The position numbers were made by a program, and so were the translations under genes. The notes below the pieces were generated by a model, which had not been told where the DNA came from, did no database searches, and was given only the letters and a program-made list of their open reading frames with translations. From Phialophora verrucosa (Eukaryota; Ascomycota; Eurotiomycetes; Chaetothyriales; Herpotrichiellaceae), in contig MSED01000009.1 of NCBI GenBank assembly GCA_002099365.1, positions 992,001 to 1,056,000 on the forward strand: a DNA stretch of 64,000 nucleotides. The letters run 5' to 3'. Positions 22,472 through 32,238 of this stretch are shown piece after piece; within the stretch, counting starts at the first letter, position 1, and each line of letters begins with the position of its first letter.

Positions 22472-22931
22472 TCCACGAACATAGCAATTGCTCATGCTTG
22501 CAGGTTCTATTTTTGCCGCCTACATACGATGGGATAACATTTCGCCTCAGGGAGGACTTGCCAAAAATCGTGTCTCTCTGTCTCTGTCTCTCAGCGGTCG
22601 GTGCCTCAATTGCTTCCTGGGCAAGTCATCAGCCGGATATCGCGACTCGAATCTAGCGGTGTATCTCGAAAGCAAATAGTCGATGGAATCTGACACTCGC
22701 AGCATTAATCTGTATGGGAAGAATTAGAGAGGGTAGGGGAACATGGTAGTATGTAATTCGCGTAATTTTTGTATACCGTATTACCGTCAACGGCTTTACG
22801 CTTTACGCGATCCGCGTCTCCTTTTCGCGTTCATCGCGTCATCCCCGAGAACGAACAGATTGAGCCCTTCGCTAGCACTCACTTGCGTTGCTGTCCACCA
22901 CAGCCGTATACTCTCGCAGACTCCTCTCAGC
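22472..22931. other. Intergenic spacer with TCTCTG repeat
   Basis: 460 bp between two plus-strand genes. It contains a short CT-rich simple repeat (about 22571-22592) and A/T-rich sequence before the CMR1 start. The open frame of CMR1 reaches upstream into this region, but the in-frame ATG at 22743 is separated from the conserved N-terminus by sequence that looks untranslated. Confidence 0.4.
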
Positions 22932-24763
22932 ATGGCTCGCTCGACGACCGCCCAAGCCACCGAACCTTCCGACTTCGAGAAACAACGCCTCGCCAACATC
23001 GCCGAGCGCGACGCCCTCCTCAAGAAACTAACCCAAGAAGCCCAGTCCGCGGGCCTGTACACGAAGCCGCCATCCCTGCAGAATGGACAGAAACGCACGG
23101 CCACAGCAAAACCCAAGGGCCCACCTGCGAAGAGAGTGAAAAAGGAGGCCGCCGAGATCGTGCCCCGGCGGACGAGTTCTCGGCTCGCCGGCATACAGGC
23201 CGACAGTGAAGTCGCGAAGCAGAAGGCAGAAGTCGAATACGAGAAGGCCAAGGAAGCCCAGAGAGAGAAATGGCAGCGCGTGACGGGCGATCTCTCTTTC
23301 TCTGGCACCGGCACTGGAACAGACGGCTCAGGCCTGATTGGCACGGATGTACTCCTCAAGGGTGTGGCGACGCCCTACGCACGCACGTTCAATGCAGAGC
23401 AGATCCGCGAGACAAGCGACAAGGATCTCAAGGCCCTCCGGGAGAGGATGAGCGGCCTGCAACTCTGGGAGGAGTGGGAGCCGAATCGCATCAAGATCAC
23501 CGCGGAGAGGATCTACAGCATGGCGTTCCACCCCACGACGACGAAACCGATTGTCTTTGCGGGCGATAAGCTGGGTACACTGGGGATTGTAGACGCCTCG
23601 CAGGGTCGCGCCACCGCGGGTGTTAAAAAAGAAGCTGGCGCCGAACCAGGGGAGGATGCAGATGAAGACGAGGATGAGGATGAGGACCACGACCCCCAGA
23701 TCACGCAGATCAAGCCACATACAAGGACCATATCCGCGATGCATACGCATCCTTCCAAACCCGAGACAGTCTACACGGCGTCGTACGACTCGTCGATCCG
23801 TGCCACCGACCTCACAAAGTCCCTGGCCGTGGAAGTGTACGGGCCTTCGTCGCGCCAAGAGGACGAGCCCGTCTCCGGAGTGGACATGTCCTCCACGGAT
23901 CCCCATACCTTGTATTTCACGACGTTGAACGGCGCGTTCGGGCGGTACGACACGCGCACCGCTCCCAGCACGGCCGAGTTGTTCCAGCTGTCGGAGAAGA
24001 AAATCGGGGGCTTCAGCCTACACCCGCTGGCGCCGCACTACGTGGCCACGGCCTCGCTGGACCGCTTTCTCCGGCTGTGGGATCTGCGCAAGGTGACGAA
24101 GAAGATGCCCACGCTGGTGGGCGAGCACGAGAGTCGACTGAGTGTCAGCCACGCGGCATTCAATACCGCGGGCCAGGTCGCGACGACGAGCTACGACGAC
24201 ACAATCAAGATCCATTCGTTCGGAGTGGGCGCAAAGTCGACGGCAGAGACGCACGGCATGGATGAATGGAAGGCCGGCTTCCAACTAGCCGACGAGGCCA
24301 TGAAGCCCGAGGTCGTGGTCCGGCATAATAACCAGACGTGAGTTTTCTCGCCCGGAATGAATTTGAACCCCCCGGGCAATTATGACAAAACAATGGTAAT
24401 ACTGACTGACTCGACGCTGCTTGGGTTTGTTCAGCGGCCGGTGGACAACCATCCTCAAACCCCGCTGGCAGATGTATCCCTCGGACAATATCCAGAAATT
24501 GGTGGTGGGGAACATGAACCGGTACGTTCCAGAATATCCCTTCCTCTTCCCCCTCTTTCGCTGTCGTTTCTGTGCGTTCGTGCCTCCCTGAGTCTGACCG
24601 TGGGATTTGAAGATTTGTCGACGTCTACGCCGCGAACGGCGACCAACTCGCCCAGCTTGGCGGCGAGGGCATCACCGCCGTCCCTGCCGTGGCGGTCTTT
24701 CACCCTTCGAAGGACTGGATCGCCGGCGGGACTGCGAGCGGCAAATTGTGTCTATGGATGTGA
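22932..24763 (+). CDS. CMR1: WD40 DNA damage-binding protein Cmr1 (WDR76-like)
   Basis: 547-residue WD repeat protein of the Cmr1/YDL156W/WDR76 family, a nuclear DNA-damage and replication-stress factor. Three exons: 22932-24337, 24435-24521 and 24613-24763, with introns of 97 and 91 bp (GTGAGT..TTCAG, GTACGT..TGAAG). The spliced C-terminus reads NNQT-GRWTTILKPRW, then VVGNMNR-FVDVYAANGDQ, ending HPSKDWIAGGTASGKLCLWM, which is the conserved Cmr1 end. The N-terminal ~100 residues hold the family motif DFEKQRLANIAERDALLKKL and a basic NLS region (PPAKRVKKE). An acidic insert (DADEDEDEDEDHD) sits in the propeller. Start chosen at MARSTTAQ because of the family N-terminus. Confidence 0.93.
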
Positions 24764-25325
24764 ATATGGACGTAGATGTAGATGTATATCTGCGTCAAAC
24801 ATGTCGGGGTGTTGGACCTAAGCCGTCTCCTGTACTAGCTAGCGTGCTTGGACTAATGCCATGCTATGCTGCACACAGACGTACAGGTAATGCAGTCCGT
24901 TTCTTCTACTGTAGGTGGGATCAAGGACCCAGCCCACGAGATGCAGTATACAAAACAGACAGATCGGGGTATATATGGCGATATGCTCAAGGGTCGGTAC
25001 TCGATACACCTCTCCTACGCAACATTACACACCCACACAATATCGAGCGAAGCCCTACCTCCGGCACTCAAGTGCACTGCTCGGTCGGCTCTCCTCTGCA
25101 CTAGTTATGCCAAGTCAAGCGAAGCCAAGTCAAAGTCGAATTCTTCGTCCGAAGTGACCGCGATATGCCATCTAGCTTGCTTAATCTAGTATAGGACATG
25201 TAATATACAGGATAAGATAGGATAAGATAGGTAGGTGGCTTGGTCAGGACAATTAATTCATCCACTCACCCAATCACTAATCCGTACGCACGCACGCTCG
25301 TCCACACACTCACTCGCTCACTCAC
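24764..25325. other. Convergent intergenic spacer with simple repeats
   Basis: 562 bp between the stops of CMR1 (+) and the RGS-LOV gene (-). It contains a GATAAGATAG repeat (about 25212-25231) and a CACT/CTCA-type simple repeat (about 25304-25330) that abuts the RGS-LOV stop. Otherwise nothing recognised. Confidence 0.45.
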
Positions 25326-27429
25326 TCACTGCTGGCCCCCAAGCGTGACGACCACCCATCCCACCTCTCCGGCTTCATTCTTCAACGGCGTCCAATGCGA
25401 CACGAACTTCTCAAATCCCATGTATCGGCGCGTGCAGAGTGCGAGGTCCAGACTGATGGGGTTGCCGTACTTGAGCGCGGTGCGCACGCGGGCCTTGAAG
25501 TCAGAGCCGAGCTTCGAGGCCGCCGAGTGGGTTGCTAGGAAGCGGAAGATGTCCATGCCGACGATTTGGCCGCCGGCGATGTGGTCCGCGCTTGGGCCTG
25601 GGCCTGGACCTAGGCCAGAGTTAGGATGGGGATGTGGTTGGGACTTGGAGAGAGAGTGTGTAGTGTGGTGGTGGGGTTGAGGGACGGGTCTGGTAGGGTA
25701 TAGCATGGTGGTGATGCCGGGGGAGTGGAATGAGATGTAGAATGTCGAGTGGTTGATGATGAGGTACTGGTGTGTGCGGACGGAGGATGTCAGTGTCATG
25801 TTAAATCACGTTGATGTAACCGCGGGGAAAGACTGCTCAGAACGAAGCATAGCGTAGAATACCAACCAGATGTGTGGTTGCGTGGCTGTAACTCACCTTT
25901 GAATAAGCCGTGTAGAACGCGTCCATCTGCTTTCGTAGGTTCATCTTCTCGATCCTGTTCAACAAGCCGTCCTCCATGCCTGGCTGCCGATGAGGCTCGA
26001 CCGGGGTTTTGCTGCGAAAGGGGTTCCTGAACTTGGTTCTGAGGGATGATGGGGTTTTTGATGCCTCTGGAGACATCAGGCTGCCTTCGACGGCGCTCTC
26101 GTCCGTGTCGTTTGTTTGGGCCAGGACCTTGAGCACGTCAGACGCACTATGGATCGTGGTGGAGCAGTTGATCTGGCCGCCGAGGAAGAAGACGACGTTT
26201 CCCGTCGCGTCGAACAGCGGGGTCGTGTAGAGCAGGTTCCAGAACGGTTCGCCTGATTTCTTCTGGTTCAGGAGCAACTCGACAGACTCTTGGCGTGTGT
26301 GCACTGCTTCGCGCAACCTTTGGACCGCCGACGTGTCGGTGTTGCGGCATTGCAGGAAGCGGCAGTTTCGCGGAATGATCTCGTTGCGTGCGTAGCCGGT
26401 GACTTTGACGAAGCCGTCCGAGGCATACACGATGGGGTTGTCGGCTTTGGCTGGGTCCGTCAGCACAAAACAATCGCCCAGGCCGCCGTACCTGGCTCGA
26501 TCGCCGGCCAGAGCTTTGGCAGCGCTCATGGTCATCTGGTGGCGCACGAACCGGGGATAGATGTCCATGGCGACCAGTCGTTCAATCTCGTTCTGCGAAT
26601 CCACAAACACGGTTTCCAGCTTCGGGAGCGTCGAGGCGAGAGCTGCTTTGAGATCGCGGTTGACCTTGACGAGTAAGGTCTCCGGGATGTTGATTTGGTT
26701 GTCCGCGTTTACCGAGATATAGTCGCGGTGGATCTCAAACATGGATTTCGCGACCTCGTTCAGGAGGCTGTTGTATTTGTCGACCTTGTCGAGGAACGCC
26801 ATGTTCTCCCCGCATAGCCTCGACTGGCTGAATCTCAGCAACTGATGGGCCGTCGTAGGGTTATGCAGCACCACTTGGAAGACTTCCGGGGCGAAGAAAT
26901 CGGGAAGTCGGCTGGCCGACGTGGTCGTGAGGCTTGTGTTTTGGGATGCTCGTGACACGGTATCGGTGACCGAAGGCTCATACGAGCGCGTCTCGTCGAT
27001 TGCCTCAAGGTTGAAATCGAGCTTGCGCAACTGATCTTGGTTCTCTTTGTCGTCATTTTGTCGGCTTGATGTGGGCAATTCGAACTCGCGAGGTTCAGCG
27101 GATTGTCGTCCTAGCGGTGCCTTTGTACCATACTCACGCCTTCCACTGCGTCTGCTATCCGTAGACTTGATGGTGTCAGATCGTACCTCCAAACTGGGTC
27201 GCTGAAGTGGGAGACTGAAGTCGGGATCGAGACTCATCGCTCCTTTGCTTGAACGGCCGTTGGTGATATGGTCATCCAAAGTATAGTCCCGGGTCAAGCG
27301 ACTGCGAGGGCTAAAGCGGACCACAGGTGGCTCCATCTTGATCGAAGGTTTTGCGGGGTCGGTCGCCCGCTCTCGACGGGTCTCAAGTGAATGACGGAAA
27401 TATGATGTTGACGCGGGTGCTTGGGTCAT
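25326..27429 (-). CDS. RGS-LOV blue-light photoreceptor (BcLOV4-type)
   Basis: 657-residue protein with an N-terminal disordered region (1-175), an RGS domain (about 176-300, starting LPDFFAPEVFQVVL), a LOV domain (about 315-425), a linker helix and a C-terminal PAS-like domain. The LOV photoactive cysteine is Cys356 in IPRNCRFLQ, where the consensus is GxNCRFLQ. Flavin-contacting residues Asn355, Arg357 and Gln358-equivalents and the GGQIN glutamine (Gln419) are present, so flavin adduct chemistry should work. Two exons: 25897-27429 and 25326-25766; the 130-bp intron (GTGAGT..ACCAG) joins TAYSK-YLIINHSTFYISFHS. RGS-LOV proteins of ascomycetes bind anionic membrane lipids in blue light, coupling light to G-protein signalling (established for Botrytis BcLOV4). 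An alternative start is ATG 27336. Confidence 0.88.
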
Positions 27430-28376
27430 CTGTAACCTTCGCTCTGTCGGAAGCAAGAAGTGACACCTACTCGTACAACGTGCACGAGCTCGCCTTCGAG
27501 CAGATTCAAGTAGAAGCACCCACCAGGAGAGGCAGGGTGGCTCGTCTCAGCTTGGAAGCCCGCTAAGGGACCTTCCTGATTCTATCGAGCCGGGATGTTG
27601 TGGATGTTTAGGTTTCGTAACGGCGCATTGTGACAGCCGGGTACCACCTCCGTAAAGCATGAGGACCAGGGACTGCTGAAGAAAGATTCGTCTTGCCTGT
27701 AGATCCACGTTGGCTTTGGAAGCAACCTGCGCGGCCAGGGTCTGTGGCTGGACTGGCACCCATGCGACCAAGGTTTGGGACTCAGCCTAAGCACCTAGAA
27801 AAGAGGCGTCACCACGGCCGATCGAAGAGCCGAGAAGAGAGTCCTGGGCAGACAGGGGTCGGCGTAATCTGCAAGACCGAGACTCATGCCGACAGGTTCG
27901 AGATGAAGACTCGCATTTTGTATTGTGGTCCACTCATGGTTCTACCGTTGACAAATTCCATGTCGGCTGAAGACAATTATCTTACTGATAGATGAGTTTG
28001 CTGGAAGCAAAATCCGTCGCCACTTCGAATGCGGGGGACATTAAGAAACTGGCTCCGCAAGCCGTTGTGAACCCTGGAGGATCGTCGTTTACCTGTAGAA
28101 GCTCTCTTGGACGAGCAAATTTTATTCGTACTCGCACTGGTCGACCTCGCGATCGCGAGAGCAGGAAGAATCTTGCGGCGGACGTCGTGGAGATCGACGC
28201 TAAGATGGGCCCCCGGAAGTGTTTGGGCTCGTCTATTCGGAAACATTGTCCTGTTCCTGACTCTCTTGTCCCTCTAGACCCAAGTTAGCTAGCGAGTGAT
28301 TCTGGTCTTTGCTCTCGATGCATGTTCAGGTGAAACAGGAGTTCAGGCTTTCAACGAACGGACGCTGGTGAGGCTG
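27430..28376. other. Upstream region of the RGS-LOV gene
   Basis: 947 bp between the RGS-LOV start and the stop of the next minus-strand gene. It should contain the RGS-LOV promoter and 5' UTR. The RGS-LOV frame stays open to about 27519 without another ATG. No convincing coding sequence; short frames near 27980-28290 resemble nothing known. Confidence 0.4.
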
Positions 28377-29426
28377 TCAAAATTCCATCTCGTGATCAAA
28401 CTCGCCCTGCTCAGGCATGGTCTCGAATGGCGCGTCCTGCATGTCCAGGTCAATATCCGAGATGGCACTCCTCCCCCGGCTGCCGAGCAAGCCCTCCAAC
28501 CTTTCCACCTCTCCTTCTGCTTGTTGTCCAGCCTCCTCCAGCCCGCGCAGGACGCTGCCCAACAACTCCTCCAACTTCAGATCCCTCAGCACTTTCTCGT
28601 ACCTCTTCATTTTGCCCGAGTCCCATTCTTCTTCCGCCCGCTCGTGGCCACGGAACGACTCGTCTGGTCGCGATTCGACGTCTTTCCACTTGTTACGGAA
28701 TTCCTTGGCAATGCCGATATACTCTCTGACTGGACCCGTGCCGAGCGTTGCGTGCAGCGGGTTCGAGGGGTGCTCAATCGCAGAGAGGACGTTGGCGTGG
28801 AAGCGATGCGCCGAGCCGTGGAAGGACAGAGAGTCACCAATGATGGATGAACCATTCGTCGCTGGAACAGTGCCGGCCGACGCTGTGATCACAATGCCCC
28901 AAACTCCCAGTAGACAAACCAGTCCCCGCTCCAGAAGTGCGTAGAACTCGTAGAAGTCGATCTTGAATTGTCGTTCTGCTTCGACGGGATCGATCACCAT
29001 GTCGTACGGTCCCAGTGTCGCTCTGGGGCCGTCGCCATGCTTGCCATCAGGTTGACCTTCGGGATTGCCATGAGAGCCAATGGGTTGATATTCCGACAAT
29101 CGGGCTTGGTGTTCTTGGGCCAGATTCAGTGCGCGGTGAGACCAGTGCGTTAGACTGTTCGCTTTCCATGCTAGTCGGCGGAAGAGCCGGCGAAAGCGTT
29201 GCAAGTCGTTGTGGCGAGCAATATATTGGCGCTGGGCGGAGCTTAGCGGCTTCGTGGCCGGTGCCGTGGTCAAGGGTGGTGCTTGCTGCTGCCATGGTTT
29301 GCTTGTTGGGAGACCTTGATTATGTGGCGAGGCAGCTCGACTTGCCCACGGCGAGGGCTGCGACTGTCTTTCGCGCCGCACTTCCGGACTTGCCCATCGA
29401 GAGGCGCTTAGGTCGCGGCTCTGCAT
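28377..29426 (-). CDS. Fungal protein of unknown function
   Basis: 349-residue protein from the first in-frame ATG (MQSRDLSASRWASPE). N-terminal ~80 residues are Ser/Pro/Gln-rich. A helical core from about residue 65 (SSAQRQYIARHNDLQRFRRLFRRLAWKANSL split here) continues with DPVEAERQFKIDFYEFYALLERG. A hydrophobic stretch VCLLGVWGIVITAS (about 174-187) could be buried or a single membrane segment. The C-terminal third is charged, likely coiled coil (LLGSVLRGLEEAGQQAEGEV), with an acidic tail. I do not recognise a family. Codon use and length argue for a real gene. The 5' end is uncertain: coding-looking sequence extends to about 29560 in other frames, so an upstream exon is possible. Confidence 0.7.
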   Translation of the reverse strand: MQSRDLSASRWASPEVRRERQSQPSPWASRAASPHNQGLPTSKPWQQQAPPLTTAPATKPLSSAQRQYIARHNDLQRFRRLFRRLAWKANSLTHWSHRALNLAQEHQARLSEYQPIGSHGNPEGQPDGKHGDGPRATLGPYDMVIDPVEAERQFKIDFYEFYALLERGLVCLLGVWGIVITASAGTVPATNGSSIIGDSLSFHGSAHRFHANVLSAIEHPSNPLHATLGTGPVREYIGIAKEFRNKWKDVESRPDESFRGHERAEEEWDSGKMKRYEKVLRDLKLEELLGSVLRGLEEAGQQAEGEVERLEGLLGSRGRSAISDIDLDMQDAPFETMPEQGEFDHEMEF

Positions 29427-29950
29427 CACTTGCAAGCCTTTACCGTAGGCTTGTTGTTCATACCGTAGCCAGAGAAGAAGCCGAAATTCGTGGCTTCATC
29501 ACCACGGAAGGGGTCGGTGAGGTAGATGTTTCGGATTCGCGTGGGAATTCTGGGTCAAGCGGAAATGAAACGCGCAAAATTCCAGCGCTTATCACGACCT
29601 CGCCGGTCACTGTTACTTCAGTGGCGGCGGCGAGCACGAAAGCAACTCGAGCCGGCTTCGCCTTCACTGAGAAGCCGCGTCAAACAAACTCTCATCGAAG
29701 CAGAAAGGGCTCGTGCCAAGCAAATACGGTTGAACTACTCGGTACTATTCCTATCAACTCACACACGCATGATTTCACTGATTGCGCGAACCTGGTACAG
29801 CCTTAATCCGCATGATGCCCTTTGGTGCCGCATTGCCTCGATTAGTCCTCTCGACGACAACTTATACCATCAACCGCTGCAAGTGCCATAGATGCCAAAT
29901 GCATTCTCGGTCAACAAACATGCTCCATCCTACCAACCGATCCGCTGATT
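29427..29950. other. Intergenic spacer, possible missed exon
   Basis: 524 bp between two minus-strand genes. On the minus strand, about 29455-29560 has a short frame with coding-like composition (NIYLTDPFRGDEATNFGFF, ending SGYGMNNK..) preceded by a CAG acceptor-like site. It could be a 5' exon of the unknown gene or chance. The plus strand shows an Arg-rich frame of no recognisable family. Confidence 0.35.
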
Positions 29951-31777
29951 TTAATCGTCAGCTCCATCCCTCATTCCTCGACCTTGTTGATTCTGTCTTC
30001 CGCCATGACTCACTCTCCCGGTAATATCTTGCCAGGTAGCATCGAATCTTCTGCCGGTGCTGGCCAGGAGCCCTTCCTCTTCCTCCTCAAGTTCATCCTC
30101 CTCCGTCTCTGGGTCCGCCAACTTAGGTGTCCGGAACAGCAGAATAACAAAGCCTAGCAGAAAAATTCCCAGGAAGACAAATTGCGCCCAGAAATCAACC
30201 ACACCGAAGAATGGGAAGTTGACGGTCACTCGGTTGAGGAATGTCGAGACAACAGAGGGTGTGCAGACGTTCCGAGCGCCCGGGTTATCGGTTGACTCTG
30301 TGCAGGGGATGATGTGCTGCTTGTGATCTGTGCAGTCAGGCTGTTCCCCAGGGTGCTTGGGTGGGTGATCGCAGAATGTTTGGGGACCAAAGGTTGCGTA
30401 TTGTGGCGCGACCATCATAGCTATTGAGTAGTTGATGGCCAGCGTCATGAGCGTAAGCAAAACAGTCGCCACAAGTAATGCCTGCGGCGAAGTATGGGCT
30501 TTCCGAATCCTGAATATGGTTATCCACAGTACTCGGATGCCGATCGTCGCAATGCCCAGAATACTGGCGCTGAAGAAGAGCATGACTATCGCCATGAAGA
30601 TGACATAGTCGATCGGGAAGACCTTGGCCGACTTGACCAGAACCCAATTGACAGGCTGGAAGATGTTGATGTGGGCGAGGAGATAGCCACAGTGTCGTTT
30701 GCAGATAGAGTTCTTTGCCTTGTCGATGCCCGTAATCAGCATGCTGGCGAAGATAAGCAGGACGACGATCACCAGAAGGAGACCCAGGATGAGCTTGATG
30801 GGTCGAAGAAGTGCGCCGATCTTGAACCAGATCTTCCAAAAAATATTTCGATCCTTGCCGGATGCCTCTTCGGCCATGCGCTGATGACGACGGAGGGTAC
30901 GTTCTTCCCGAACGAGCGCATCGAGCTCTCTCTGATCTTTGGAGGACAAGCCATCTGGGTTGCCCTGAGCGCGACCTTCAAGCTGTCTCTGCCGTTCCAG
31001 ATTGCTCTCGAGCTGAGCAGCCGTTGATTCAGTCAATGCTGGCGCCGAGATGCTTGGAGCGGACTTGATCATGGTCAGTGGCAGTAAGGCGAGGCCTGCC
31101 GCAGTGTAAAAGCAATACAGGATGACACCAATTGTGATCAGCAAACCGAGTGCAAAGGTCAATGCACGCTCGCCATGATTTTCAGACAGCAGTTTCTTGA
31201 AGAAGTCCAGGTCAAAATGCGCGCCTTCCCTGTGACGAGCAACCGGCACGAAGAAGCCGACGAGGAAGAGGGCGACGCAGAGGAAGATGAAGACCACCGT
31301 GTACTTGAAGGCGCCCCAGAATCTGGTTCCAAATGTCTGAGTACCCTCCTCTTGAGCGACCTCATCGTACTCTTCGTACCAGAAGTAGGTAAAAGGGATC
31401 ACCAAGAGGCAGAGGAGAGCATCGAGCGAGTAGAGCAGATAATAAACGATGCGCAGTGTGTAGGTGATGTTGTCGACCTTGTCTTGATTCGCCCAATCCT
31501 TGCGCTGTCCTGTGTTCGAGTTCGTGGTACTGGAGACAAGTGCGACGTCGACGGGAAGCAAAAGCACCGTTGCCAGGAGGGAGGTGATGGTAAAGATGCA
31601 GACAATGGTGACGAAGATGGATCGTTCGCGATGAGTCTGGTATAGGTAGACGAATAGACAAGCGATGGAGAGGAGGATGGCGACCGCAATGGCATAGACG
31701 ACCCAAATCAACGTGATTTGCACGTAGCCAGCCGTTGCCATGGCTGAGAGGGTTGGCTCAGCGAGCCCGAGCAGCAT
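29951..31777 (-). CDS. LMBD1-type membrane protein (probable lysosomal cobalamin transporter family)
   Basis: 608-residue LMBR1-like polytopic membrane protein of the LMBD1 group; fungal members are annotated as probable lysosomal cobalamin transporters, expected in vacuolar or lysosomal membrane. The N-terminal hydrophobic segment ITLIWVVYAIAVAILLSIACLF is followed by the conserved YLYQTHRERS loop and TIVCIFTITSLLATVLLLPVDVALVS. About nine hydrophobic segments are visible, with a charged cytosolic loop at about 255-325 (QLESNLERQRQLEGRAQG..). The tail is acidic (DPETEEDELEEEEEG). Ascomycetes generally do not need cobalamin, so the true cargo is open. ATG 31777 is the first; MATAGYVQ (ATG 31741) is an equally plausible start. 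Single exon, divergent from CFT1. Confidence 0.85.
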   Translation of the reverse strand: MLLGLAEPTLSAMATAGYVQITLIWVVYAIAVAILLSIACLFVYLYQTHRERSIFVTIVCIFTITSLLATVLLLPVDVALVSSTTNSNTGQRKDWANQDKVDNITYTLRIVYYLLYSLDALLCLLVIPFTYFWYEEYDEVAQEEGTQTFGTRFWGAFKYTVVFIFLCVALFLVGFFVPVARHREGAHFDLDFFKKLLSENHGERALTFALGLLITIGVILYCFYTAAGLALLPLTMIKSAPSISAPALTESTAAQLESNLERQRQLEGRAQGNPDGLSSKDQRELDALVREERTLRRHQRMAEEASGKDRNIFWKIWFKIGALLRPIKLILGLLLVIVVLLIFASMLITGIDKAKNSICKRHCGYLLAHINIFQPVNWVLVKSAKVFPIDYVIFMAIVMLFFSASILGIATIGIRVLWITIFRIRKAHTSPQALLVATVLLTLMTLAINYSIAMMVAPQYATFGPQTFCDHPPKHPGEQPDCTDHKQHIIPCTESTDNPGARNVCTPSVVSTFLNRVTVNFPFFGVVDFWAQFVFLGIFLLGFVILLFRTPKLADPETEEDELEEEEEGLLASTGRRFDATWQDITGRVSHGGRQNQQGRGMRDGADD

Positions 31778-32238
31778 CCTTGTGGTGTGTCAACTTCACA
31801 TCTGAATCTCAGGCCAGCTGAAGTCCAAGTGGGAGGAGGCGGGGAAGAGAGGAAGCATGAGGCAGGCAGACAGGCAGACGGATGGTCATGAGCACCAGGC
31901 GCATCATCTGCTGCAACCCGGCGTCATCAGCTCTCGCTTCCCAGGTTTGTGTTTGTGGTGTCAGAAAGAGACTAGCGTGGGTTACATAATTCTCCGGGCC
32001 ACCAGAACGTGCAGAGCTATTACTGTAACCTTGAAACTTGAGCCTTTCCTCATCTCGACCTGACCACGAATTCATCCTCGCGAAGCCACGCTCCCGACAT
32101 TGTCTCTGGTGGCGATGAGCCGAAGGATTTGTCGCCGGAGGGAGACCGAGTTCTGGAAACCTTCCGTAGGACAGTAACAACCCTGTCGTCAATCTCACCA
32201 GGAGCTCCCCTCCCTCCCTTGTCACCTGCGACGTCAAC
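31778..32238. promoter_or_regulatory. Divergent promoter region, LMBD1-like / CFT1
   Basis: 461 bp between the two ATGs, to be shared by both promoters. Only minor CAGACAGGCAG-type repetition near 31863-31880 was seen. Confidence 0.4.

Noticed and set aside
22743..22931. Upstream in-frame extension of CMR1
   Set aside because: The family N-terminus begins at MARSTTAQ..DFEKQRLANI. The extension (VVCNSRNFCIPYYRQ..) is unlike any Cmr1 and lies in A/T-rich leader.
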